From Candidatus Brocadiia bacterium (lineage in GTDB: Bacteria; Planctomycetota; PUPC01; DSUN01), in assembly GCA_016782825.1 (NCBI GenBank), contig JADHXT010000038.1:1-14884 (forward strand): 14,884 nucleotides of DNA, read 5' to 3'. This document shows positions 1 through 6,391 of the stretch, one piece after another. The position numbers and the translations under genes were made by a program. The notes under the pieces were generated by a model. The model had not been told where the DNA came from and made no database searches. It saw only the letters and a list, made by a program, of their open reading frames with translations. Each line of letters opens with the position of its first letter. Positions within the stretch are counted from its first letter, which is position 1.

Positions 1-423
1 GGCACGGTCTCGCCGATCAAGATCCTCTGGTATCGGCAATGTGCGGCCTACGGATCTGTCGCCTCGCCGAGTTCCACCATCGGCTTCTGCGACACGGGGC
101 GCATCATCAACGACACGGCTCTCACGACCGACCCGACCCAGTGGCGGGAAGACCAGACGTCGAACGCCAAGGGCTACACCCGCTTCCCGTTGTGCGACAC
201 CTACATGGCCGACGACCGCTACAAGGGCGCGGGCAGCTACACCGACACGGCGTGGCGGCCCATCGGCCGGCACGGCGGCAAGGTGGTGTGCGCCTTCCTC
301 GACGGCAACACCCAAGCGGTGCCCATCCGCGATGTCGTGGGCCCGCGATGGTTCGACGCCGCCTGTCTGTTCGACAACCGGTCGCCGGACACTCCGCCGA
401 TCAAGAAGGTGTGGCAGAACTAG
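1..423 (+). CDS. Prepilin-like protein with H-X9-DG signature, C-terminal part
   Basis: The 5' end lies outside the window; the frame is open from base 1 to the TAG at 421-423, giving 140 visible residues. Near the end is RHGGKVVCAFLDGNT, which contains an exact H-X9-DG signature (His codon 271-273, Asp-Gly from 301). Family knowledge: this signature marks the C-terminal region of the pseudopilin-like (DUF1559-type) proteins that are greatly expanded in Planctomycetota and relatives, whose N-terminus is a type IV pilin signal and helix; that part would be upstream here. The substrate and role of these proteins are not established. The protein continues about 30 residues past the signature and ends in KKVWQN. 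The downstream gene is a second protein of the same class, so the two probably form a tandem pair. The family call is good; any specific function is unknown. Confidence 0.8.
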   Translation, partial: GTVSPIKILWYRQCAAYGSVASPSSTIGFCDTGRIINDTALTTDPTQWREDQTSNAKGYTRFPLCDTYMADDRYKGAGSYTDTAWRPIGRHGGKVVCAFLDGNTQAVPIRDVVGPRWFDAACLFDNRSPDTPPIKKVWQN

Positions 424-439
424 GGGCCGCCGCGGCCCG
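424..439 (+). other. GC-rich hairpin after the first pseudopilin gene
   Basis: GGGCCGC (424-430) and GCGGCCC (432-438) are perfect inverted repeats; with a workable 3-nt loop they give a 6-bp GC stem immediately after the TAG stop. No run of T follows, so this is not a classical intrinsic terminator. It may slow or partly end transcription before the promoter that lies just downstream. In a genome this GC-rich, such a short palindrome can also occur by chance. Confidence 0.25.
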
Positions 440-452
440 TGCTCCGAGCCTG

Positions 453-481
453 TTGAACCGAGATCGCCCAAGCGATATAAT
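453..481 (+). promoter_or_regulatory. Sigma70-type promoter for the second pseudopilin gene
   Basis: TTGAAC (453-458) matches 4 of 6 bases of the -35 consensus, and TATAAT (476-481) is a perfect -10, separated by exactly 17 bp. A perfect TATAAT is unlikely by chance in such GC-rich DNA. It lies 54 bp before the ATG at 536, leaving a leader of roughly 45-50 nt with an AAGGAG ribosome site. It should drive the pseudopilin gene and possibly the four closely spaced genes after it. Confidence 0.7.
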
Positions 482-535
482 GCACAGGCAAGAGCGCCCC
501 GATGTGGCGCTTGCCGCCTCGAAGGAGACTGGAGC

Positions 536-1315
536 ATGAAGAGGCGCTATGGACGGCGCATCCTGGGTTTCACCCTCGTGGAACTGCTGGTGGTGATCGC
601 CATCATCATGATCCTGGCCGGCATGATCATGACCGCAGTCAATTCCGGCCAGGAAAGCGGCAAGCTCGCCGACTGCAAGAACAACCTCCAGCAGATCTAC
701 CGCCTCATGCTCACCTATGCCGCCGGCTTCGATGGCTTCATGCCCACGTTCTGGCACGAGCGGTGGGTCGGAGAGCTGGGGCTCGTCGGCCAGCCGTGGG
801 GAAAAACCGTGGACGACCTGCGGATACCGCCGGTGTGGAACAACATCTACCCCAACCCCTACGGTGATGGCTACCAGCTCCAGCGTACCCCCGCGCAAAT
901 TGTCATCTGCAAGAACGACGTGAGCGGCTTCGTCTGCGACCAAGGCTGCCCTGTGTCCTACATGGGCCTCGGCAAGTACGGCTGGTGGCATCGTCATGCC
1001 AGCGGCATTGGGGCGGGCGAGTCCATGCGCAAGCAGATGCACGAGGTAGACAATCCTGTCACCGCCCTCCTTCTGGCCGAGACCGAGCCCTTCCACTACA
1101 GCTACGGCGGCTGCGGCTGCCGATTGCACGTCTACCGCCACCCGAAGTACATCCTCAAGCGCCACTTCGGCGGCGGCAACATCGTCTTCTTCGACGGGCA
1201 TATCACCCTCGTAAAGGGCGACGACTCGAAGGACATCGATGGCACTCAAGTGCCGAACAACGACATTCGATACTGGGAACCGGACTACGAATCGGTGAAC
1301 CTGGGTAACTGGTAA
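536..1315 (+). CDS. Type IV pilin-like (pseudopilin) protein with H-X9-DG domain
   Basis: A 259-residue protein. The N-terminus is a class III (prepilin) signal: a basic leader of 11 residues ending in Gly11, then FTLVELLVVIAII with the conserved Glu at mature position 5 (Glu16) inside a hydrophobic helix of about 20 residues. A prepilin peptidase would cut after Gly11. The C-terminal part has an exact H-X9-DG signature (His210, Asp220-Gly221). Several cysteines (125, 134, 138, 193, 195) could form disulfides outside the cytoplasm. The start ATG at 536 is chosen because the pilin signal begins there and AAGGAG (522-527) sits 8 nt upstream; an in-frame extension to base 41 has no pilin features and overlaps the previous gene. 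Family knowledge: such proteins are numerous in Planctomycetota and are presumed to use type II secretion or type IV pilus machinery; individual roles are unknown. Confidence 0.9.
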   Translation: MKRRYGRRILGFTLVELLVVIAIIMILAGMIMTAVNSGQESGKLADCKNNLQQIYRLMLTYAAGFDGFMPTFWHERWVGELGLVGQPWGKTVDDLRIPPVWNNIYPNPYGDGYQLQRTPAQIVICKNDVSGFVCDQGCPVSYMGLGKYGWWHRHASGIGAGESMRKQMHEVDNPVTALLLAETEPFHYSYGGCGCRLHVYRHPKYILKRHFGGGNIVFFDGHITLVKGDDSKDIDGTQVPNNDIRYWEPDYESVNLGNW

Positions 1316-1330
1316 ACCCCTGGAGGACGC

Positions 1331-1864
1331 ATGGCCCGGCGCCTACCCATCCTGATCCTCGGAGCTGTCGTTCTGTTGGCCGGCTGCGGCGGCAAGAGCA
1401 CCGAGGAAGAGCTTGTCGAGGTGTCGAACACCAGCGGCATCCAGCGGATGAAGATCGAGGAACTCGCCAAGAAGGGCGTGCCCGCGATCCAGCCGCTGCT
1501 GAAGAGCAAGAAGATGACCGTGCGCCTGGCGGCCATCGGCGCGCTCGGATTCCTCAAGAAAAACCCCGAGGCCACCCAACTGCTCGTGGGCGTGGCCAAG
1601 GGTGACCAGGACGAGGAAGCCTACTTCGCCATCATCGCCCTGGCACGGCAGCGCGCCGGCGAGGCGAAGGCCGTCATCGAAGAGGCAATGAAGAGCAAGG
1701 TGGCGCGGCGTCGGCAGGCCGCGTGCATCGCGATCGCCGAGTACGGCGACGAGGCCCTCTACCCGCTGATCATCAAGGCCGCACAGGATCGAGACCGCGG
1801 CGTGGCCAAGACCGCGCAAAGCACGGCGCGACGCTGCAAGATCGAAGAGGCACTGGAAGAATAG
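1331..1864 (+). CDS. HEAT-repeat lipoprotein
   Basis: A 177-residue protein beginning with a lipoprotein signal peptide: MARRLPILIL leader, hydrophobic core and lipobox LAGC, with Cys19 as the lipid-modified residue. After a short acidic linker (residues 22-30) come about four helical-pair repeats of HEAT/PBS-lyase type at roughly 41-76, 82-110, 113-140 and 141-168, with patterns such as VRLAAIGALG and RRQAACIAIAEYG. HEAT repeats form a solenoid that usually binds other proteins; no catalytic residues are evident. It begins 15 bp after the pseudopilin stop, with GGAGG (1322-1326) four bases before the ATG, so it is very probably co-transcribed with the pseudopilin. It may be a membrane-anchored scaffold on the periplasmic side, but no partner can be named from the sequence. 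Confidence 0.85.
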   Translation: MARRLPILILGAVVLLAGCGGKSTEEELVEVSNTSGIQRMKIEELAKKGVPAIQPLLKSKKMTVRLAAIGALGFLKKNPEATQLLVGVAKGDQDEEAYFAIIALARQRAGEAKAVIEEAMKSKVARRRQAACIAIAEYGDEALYPLIIKAAQDRDRGVAKTAQSTARRCKIEEALEE

Positions 1865-1901
1865 CCCTCCCATCGCCGACGAGGACCCACAGGTCCCGCC
1901 C

Positions 1902-3260
1902 ATGCATGTCAACCGCTTCCTGCCCGCTGACCGCGTGGTGACCGCTGCAATCGCGCTCGCCCTGGCGGCTGTGCTGGGATGCGCCCCTGCCGCTCCCCGC
2001 CCCGAAGCCCTGCTGCGCGATCCTGCACCCGCGACCGCACGCCAGACCTCCTTCCGCGGATGGCGTGGCTGCATCGAGCTATCCAACCGTCTCGTGAGCG
2101 TCACCTGCGTCCCCGTCGTGGGAGGGCGGACCCTGCGGTTCGCCCTCGGCTCCGATAATCCCCTGCTCATCGGCAAGGACGAGTGTGGCCAGACGCTCGC
2201 CACCACCGATGGGCGGCCGCTGCCAACCATCGGCGGCCATTCCGTGCGCCTCCACCCCGAGGCACGATGGCAGGAACTCCAGAGCCGCGCGCCGGCAGCT
2301 CTCACCACGGCTCCCTACGAAGCGAAGATTCTCGGCGAGGGCGCCGTGTCGGCTGTCGAGCTGACGAGCCCGGTCGACCTGGCCAGCGGCACGCAACTGG
2401 TGCGCCGCGTGGAGCTCTTCGCCGGCACCACCCACGTGCGGATCACCGACAAGCTTACCACCGTGCGCCTCGTGCCCCAGGAGTGGGGCATCCACGACGT
2501 GCTCCAGCTCAAGGGGCATCCGCGGCCGAGCGGCGTCCTGCGCAGCGACGACACGGCAACCGGCGGATTGCGGCTCTACGTGCCCTTGAACCCGGAGAGC
2601 CAGTTTCGCGGCGGCTACGAGCGCATTCTGCCCACCACTCGCCGTGGCATCGGCGGCGCTCCGCAGTGGAGCAGCGACGCGCTGCCGGGCCTCCTGGTGC
2701 TGGCCTATCGGCGCGAGTTCTCGAAGATCGCCGTGGACCCTCGGCTGCCGTGGATCGCGTTTTCCGACCCGACTCGGCAGTACGTGTTCGTGCAGCGGTG
2801 CCGCGTGCCTCGCAAGGAGATCGTCACGGCCGGCGGGCCCATCCGCTCGTATCCGTTCATCGAGGTGCAGAGCTTCGCACCAGCCGTCCGCCTGGGGCGT
2901 GGCGAGAGCACCGAGTTGGTGCAGGACTGGTATGCGGCCCGATGTCCCGGCCCCGTGGTGGACGTGACCGATGCGGGCGTGGTGTCGGCTCCGCTGAGCC
3001 TGCTGCGTGGCAGCGAGGGCGACACGTGGGCCGCCGGCACCTTCGGCGCGTTCGTCGTGGGCACGGCGGCCATCGTCTTCCGCGACGGCAAGGGGAAGGA
3101 GCTGGGCCGCCTCGACTGCGGCGTGGTGAGTCCCTTCGAGCCGATCGTGCTTCACCGTCGCGTGGAGCTGCCCCCGACGACGTCGCAGGTCGCCCTCGAG
3201 GTCAGCGGCGCAGAAGGCAAGCCCGTGGGCCATCTCGGCAAGATACTGCTCGGGCCGTAG
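1902..3260 (+). CDS. DUF4380-like (mutarotase-fold-like) lipoprotein
   Basis: A 452-residue protein. The N-terminus has a hydrophobic stretch ending VLGC, with Cys27 as probable lipid anchor (Leu at -2 is less usual). From about residue 57 a beta-rich domain begins IELSNRLVSVTCVPVVGGR, the pattern I associate with DUF4380 and galactose-mutarotase-like proteins that bind carbohydrate: a strand, then a Gly-Gly-Arg turn, then RFALGSDNPLL. The central part keeps runs typical of that fold, such as RRVELFAGTTHVRITDKL and PIRSYPFIEVQSFAP, and a beta-sandwich-like tail follows. No catalytic pair could be assigned with confidence, so enzymatic activity is not claimed. The ATG at 1902 has only a weak AGG (1891-1893) upstream. 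It lies 37 bp after the HEAT lipoprotein, so both may be envelope proteins of one operon. The family assignment is from pattern memory and moderately sure. Confidence 0.65.
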   Translation: MHVNRFLPADRVVTAAIALALAAVLGCAPAAPRPEALLRDPAPATARQTSFRGWRGCIELSNRLVSVTCVPVVGGRTLRFALGSDNPLLIGKDECGQTLATTDGRPLPTIGGHSVRLHPEARWQELQSRAPAALTTAPYEAKILGEGAVSAVELTSPVDLASGTQLVRRVELFAGTTHVRITDKLTTVRLVPQEWGIHDVLQLKGHPRPSGVLRSDDTATGGLRLYVPLNPESQFRGGYERILPTTRRGIGGAPQWSSDALPGLLVLAYRREFSKIAVDPRLPWIAFSDPTRQYVFVQRCRVPRKEIVTAGGPIRSYPFIEVQSFAPAVRLGRGESTELVQDWYAARCPGPVVDVTDAGVVSAPLSLLRGSEGDTWAAGTFGAFVVGTAAIVFRDGKGKELGRLDCGVVSPFEPIVLHRRVELPPTTSQVALEVSGAEGKPVGHLGKILLGP

Positions 3261-3299
3261 CTTGCGTGCGTTGCCGGCCGCGGCCACTGGGAGCAAGCC

Positions 3300-4397
3300 A
3301 TGTCCATCCTGTTCACCCCCACGCGCCTGGGTACCCTCGATGTGGCCAACCGCTTCGTGCGCTCCGCCACGGGCGAGGGGATGTGCGAGGCGGATGGCGC
3401 GGTCACCGCAGCCCTGGTGGACGTCTATCGCGCGCTGGCGGTCGGCGGCACGGGGCTGATCGTCACAGGCCACAGCTTCGTGCGCGCCGACGGCAAGGCA
3501 GGCGCGGGGATGACGGGGGTCCACAGCGACGCGATGCTTCCCGGCCTTTCGGCCCTCGTGGGCGCGGTGCACGAGACAAGCGCCAAGGTGGTGTGCCAGC
3601 TCAACCACGCCGGGCGGCAGACTCAGCCCGAGGCGATCGGCGGCGCCACGCCCGTGGCCCCTTCGGCCGTGACGAACCCCGCAAACTGCGTCACGCCGCG
3701 CGAGCTCGAGGCCGAGGAGATCGAGCCGCTCATCGAAGCCTACGTGGACGCGGCAGAGCGCTGCCGGCGAGCCGGCTTCGACGGCGTGCAACTCCACTGC
3801 GCCCACGGCTACCTCATGAGCGAGTTCATCTCGCCGCACACAAACCGCCGCGACGACGAGTGGGGCGGGAGCGTGGCCGCGCGTGCCCGTTTCCCGCTGG
3901 AGGTGCTGCGGCGCATCCGTAGCCGTCTCGGCCGGGAGTTTCCCGTGCTGGTGAAGCTTAACGCCGAGGACTTCATCGCCGGCGGCCTCATCCTGGAGGA
4001 GAGCTGCGCCATCGGCGGCCTGCTGGAGGCCGAGGGCATCGACGCTATCGAGATCAGCGCCGGAATGGCCGAGACCGTCGAGCGGATCATGCGGAAGGAC
4101 ATTACCACGGAAGAGCAGGAGGCCTACTTCCTCCCCTACGCACGCGCGTTCCGTCAGCACGTGAGCGTGCCGCTGCTGTGTGTGGCGGGCCTGCGGAGCC
4201 TGGCCGTCATGGAGCAAGTCGTCGAGGGCGGCGCGGCGGATATGGTGTCGCTGTGCCGCCCGCTGATCCGCGAGCCCGACCTGCCAGCGAAGTTTGCTGC
4301 CGGCAGCTCGCGGCGCGCCACGTGCATCTCGTGCAACCAGTGCGTGCGCGGGCCGGGCAAGCGGCTGGGCTGCGCGCTCGACCAGACTGTGGCCTGA
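3300..4397 (+). CDS. Old-yellow-enzyme family NADH:flavin oxidoreductase with C-terminal Fe-S cysteines
   Basis: A 365-residue TIM-barrel flavoprotein. Family hallmarks: LFTPTRLG at the start with N17-R18, QLNHAGR (100-106), the active-site block HCAHGYL (His166, His169, Tyr171) followed by SEFISPHTNRRDDEWGGS, and a phosphate-binding end GAADMVSLCRPLI. It should bind FMN and reduce an alpha,beta-unsaturated or related substrate using NAD(P)H. After the barrel, CISCNQC then Cys358 (Cys342, 345, 348, 358) resembles the 4Fe-4S motif of 2,4-dienoyl-CoA reductase and trimethylamine dehydrogenase, but the last spacing is 9 residues and the protein ends seven residues later. The large second flavin/NAD domain of those enzymes is therefore absent. 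GGGAG (3289-3293) lies 6 nt before the ATG. The physiological substrate is unknown; neighbouring genes give no clear clue. Confidence 0.88.
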   Translation: MSILFTPTRLGTLDVANRFVRSATGEGMCEADGAVTAALVDVYRALAVGGTGLIVTGHSFVRADGKAGAGMTGVHSDAMLPGLSALVGAVHETSAKVVCQLNHAGRQTQPEAIGGATPVAPSAVTNPANCVTPRELEAEEIEPLIEAYVDAAERCRRAGFDGVQLHCAHGYLMSEFISPHTNRRDDEWGGSVAARARFPLEVLRRIRSRLGREFPVLVKLNAEDFIAGGLILEESCAIGGLLEAEGIDAIEISAGMAETVERIMRKDITTEEQEAYFLPYARAFRQHVSVPLLCVAGLRSLAVMEQVVEGGAADMVSLCRPLIREPDLPAKFAAGSSRRATCISCNQCVRGPGKRLGCALDQTVA

Positions 4398-4435
4398 TCG
4401 TGGCCAGGCCGCCAGGCCCGCGCGTGGAGGGCAGC

Positions 4436-4882
4436 GTGTCCGAGCCCCCGCCACTCCCATCGCAACCCCAGCGCCAGGGCGGCGACCTGCGCGGCTTCCT
4501 CATCCGCGTGGGCGCGATCATGCTGGCGGCGCTCGTGGTGCTCTACGCCGCGGCGCGGTGGCTGCCCCTTGCGGGGCGCTCCGTGCCTGACGACGTGGTG
4601 CGCTGGCAGGATGCGGCGAAGCACGTCGGCGAGTACTCGACGGTGGAGGGCACCATCGTGGGAAGCTACAACAGCGGCAAGGCGTGCTTTCTCAATTTCG
4701 CGTCCGACTGGCGGCACACGTTCACGGCCGTGATCTTCGCCCGGCGCTTCGCGGCATTTCCCGAGCGGCCCGAGGAGCACTACCGCGGGCGGCGGGTGCG
4801 GGTGACCGGCTTGGTGGTCGAGTATCGGGGGAAGCCGGAGATCGTGCTCGACTCGCCCGACCAGATCGAGGTGCTCGACTGA
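4436..4882 (+). CDS. Membrane-anchored OB-fold-like small protein
   Basis: A 148-residue protein read from a GTG start at 4436, chosen because GGAGGG (4426-4431) lies 4 nt upstream; longer in-frame versions overlap the flavoprotein gene and have no sensible N-terminus. Residues 1-20 are proline-rich and cytoplasmic-looking, 22-41 form one transmembrane helix, and residues 60-148 form a small beta domain with EGTIVGSYNSGKACFLNF, TFTAVIFARRF, YRGRRVRVTGLVVEYRGKPEIVLDSPDQI. That series resembles the OB-fold domain found in many bacterial nuclease-associated and DNA-binding proteins, where the strands V-x-G-x-V, FLNF and V-x-V-x-G are typical. No nuclease residues are visible. It follows the flavoprotein by 38 bp and converges on the minus-strand operon. 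It may bind an oligomer outside or under the membrane; that is inference. Confidence 0.65.
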   Translation: MSEPPPLPSQPQRQGGDLRGFLIRVGAIMLAALVVLYAAARWLPLAGRSVPDDVVRWQDAAKHVGEYSTVEGTIVGSYNSGKACFLNFASDWRHTFTAVIFARRFAAFPERPEEHYRGRRVRVTGLVVEYRGKPEIVLDSPDQIEVLD

Positions 4883-4891
4883 GCCAGGATT

Positions 4892-5065
4892 ATCACGAAT
4901 GACACGAATGGACGAATAGGACGAACAGGATAATGAAGAGAGCAGGGAGGGTTCAGGAACGAGCAATCCGTTCGCGGTGGGGGATGGTGTCTTTGCTGGC
5001 GTTCCTGGCTTCCACCCAAGCTCCCTTCCTATTCGTTCGATTCGTCCATTCGTGTGATTCGTGAT
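4892..5065. repeat. Long imperfect palindrome between convergent genes
   Basis: The outer arms 4892-4930 and 5027-5065 are inverted repeats matching at 35 of 39 positions. Each arm is a string of degenerate 8-10 bp units around (G)ACGAAT. The interior is also partly complementary: CAGGAACG (4954-4961) pairs with CGTTCCTG (5000-5007), and GGGAGGGTT-like and AGCAA blocks pair around it with small gaps, so the whole 174 bp could fold as one cruciform or hairpin with arms of about 75 bp. The base composition (A/T-rich ACGAAT units) is unlike the surrounding coding DNA. It carries no credible gene. It may be a MITE/REP-like repeat and, lying 9 bp after one stop and 75 bp from the other, could end transcripts from both sides. 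Only one copy is visible here. Confidence 0.75.
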
Positions 5066-5140
5066 TCGCCTTTGCTTCTCCCCGTGGGGGCTCAGACTAT
5101 CACGAACCGGTCGAGTTGAGAGGGAGGGCTTGCGCGCGGC

Positions 5141-6358
5141 TCAGGCGTAGAGCGCCAGCGAGGCGAAAGTGACGGCGCAGCCGATGTCGAAGTCCAAAGC
5201 CTGACGGTAGTCGAGCAGATCGCAGCGGCTGGCCTGCACGGCGGAGAGAAGCGTGTAGATGGGGGGCACGCCGCACAGATGGCGGGCGTTGGCGTCGGCG
5301 TAGACGGCGCGGTAGAAGCCGCCGGCGTCCAGGTTCTCCACGTGGGTGAGGGCATCGCGGTCCGCTATCTCCACGTCGTTCATGAGCTCTTCAGTCAGGT
5401 CGAAGTCGTCGCCGAAGTGGGCTCCCACGTGCGCCAAGTCGGCGCCGGCGATGAAGCACGCACGACGGCTCGAATCGGCCACCACGTGGCGGAGGGCGTC
5501 GAGGAACGCGGCGATGGCCGGGGCGTCGCTGGGCGACTGGCCGTCGGTCACGTGGGGCTCCGTGGAGCCGCATAGGATGGGGAGACACTCCGCACGGTGG
5601 TCGCCGAGCAGATACTGAAGGAAGACCACCTGAAACTCGATGGAGTGCTCGCCGAGGTGGACGAGTTCCTCGCGGAACGGGTCGCCGCCGGCGCGAGTCG
5701 CCAGGGCGTCCACGAGGTCGCCGGCTGTGGGGAGCGTGCCGAGGGGCGTCTCGAAGTGCTTGCGGGTGAGGATGTACGGCGAGTCCTGGGAGGAGTGGGC
5801 CGTGCCGAGGACGACGAAGAGGTCGAAGTCGCGGACAGCGGGGGCAAGCGCCGCATAGGCGTGGGCGTAGGACGGCCCGCCGCGCTCGAAGTCGATGTGC
5901 GGCGCCACGAGGCCCACGAGCTGGCCGTTGGCGGGGTGGCGCTCCTGCGTGGTGTCGAGCCCCTCGGCGGCAAAAAGAGCGTCGAGTTGCTGACGCAGCG
6001 CGGCCGGCTCGGCGGCGTAGGCGCTACCGGCGCTGGACGGGTGGCGGACGGGATCGTCCTGAAGCTCGCGGAGCCGGGTGCGAAAGCGTGGCGTGTCGAG
6101 GAGGAGTGCTTCGTCGAGCTGGTCGAGGAACTGCTGGATGTCGGCGGCGAGCACCAGGCTGCCGGTTTGCCGCACCAGCTCGGCCTGAATGTCCACCATC
6201 GAGCGTGTGCCGTCGAGGAGGGAGAGAAGCAGCAGGGCCTCCTGTGCCACGAACAGCGCCCGGTTGCTGATGCCGGTGGGATCGGAGAGGCGGACGAGCA
6301 CGCGGTCGCCGTCACGCACCGGCGCGGCCTGGATGTGACGGAGGCGGGGCTTGTCCAC
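5141..6358 (-). CDS. MEMO1-family (AmmeMemoRadiSam system protein B) with PqqD-like N-terminal domain
   Basis: A 405-residue protein. Residues about 1-95 look like a PqqD-type winged-helix domain, with a middle stretch LLSLLDGTRSMVDIQAELV. Residues about 105-405 are a MEMO domain: APHIDFERGG (His154), GTAHSS (His188), GEHSIEFQ (His238), GADLAHVGAHFGD (Asp307, His310) and LCGVPPIYTLL (Cys362). His154, His188 and Cys362 correspond to the metal ligands known in human MEMO1. In prokaryotes the family co-occurs with an AMMECR1 protein and a radical SAM protein; neither is in this window, and the biochemical role is unresolved. A GTG start at 6358 is chosen because GAAGGAA (minus strand, over 6365-6371) lies 6 nt upstream; an upstream TTG at 6379 has no such site. 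It follows the metalloprotease gene by 33 bp, so they form an operon. Confidence 0.88.
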   Translation of the reverse strand: MDKPRLRHIQAAPVRDGDRVLVRLSDPTGISNRALFVAQEALLLLSLLDGTRSMVDIQAELVRQTGSLVLAADIQQFLDQLDEALLLDTPRFRTRLRELQDDPVRHPSSAGSAYAAEPAALRQQLDALFAAEGLDTTQERHPANGQLVGLVAPHIDFERGGPSYAHAYAALAPAVRDFDLFVVLGTAHSSQDSPYILTRKHFETPLGTLPTAGDLVDALATRAGGDPFREELVHLGEHSIEFQVVFLQYLLGDHRAECLPILCGSTEPHVTDGQSPSDAPAIAAFLDALRHVVADSSRRACFIAGADLAHVGAHFGDDFDLTEELMNDVEIADRDALTHVENLDAGGFYRAVYADANARHLCGVPPIYTLLSAVQASRCDLLDYRQALDFDIGCAVTFASLALYA

Positions 6359-6391
6359 GGCACGTTCCTTCGTCGGCAAGCGGCGGAGAGC

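Noticed and set aside
41..535. N-terminal extension of the pseudopilin gene back to base 41
   Set aside because: The extension overlaps the previous gene in another frame, is Arg/Thr-rich and would bury the prepilin signal, which must be near the N-terminus.
3276..3285. GGCCGCGGCC palindrome as a terminator between the DUF4380-like and flavoprotein genes
   Set aside because: Only 10 bp with no loop room and no T-run; such palindromes are common by chance at this GC content.
2079..4460. A 793-codon open frame on the minus strand
   Set aside because: Antisense to the DUF4380-like and flavoprotein genes, which have strong family motifs; the antisense product is low in complexity and unrecognisable.
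4780..5019. A 79-codon minus-strand open frame over the palindromic repeat
   Set aside because: Its peptide (FVSFVIIL-type) is simply the translation of the ACGAAT units; there is no ribosome site and it overlaps the end of the OB-fold gene.
4892..5065. CRISPR array from the repeated ACGAAT units
   Set aside because: The units are only 8-10 bp, degenerate and directly adjoining, with no spacers of even length, and they are arranged as a palindrome.
5080..5090. CCCC-GT-GGGG as an intrinsic terminator of the MEMO operon
   Set aside because: The stem is four pairs with a two-base loop and there is no T-run on the minus strand.
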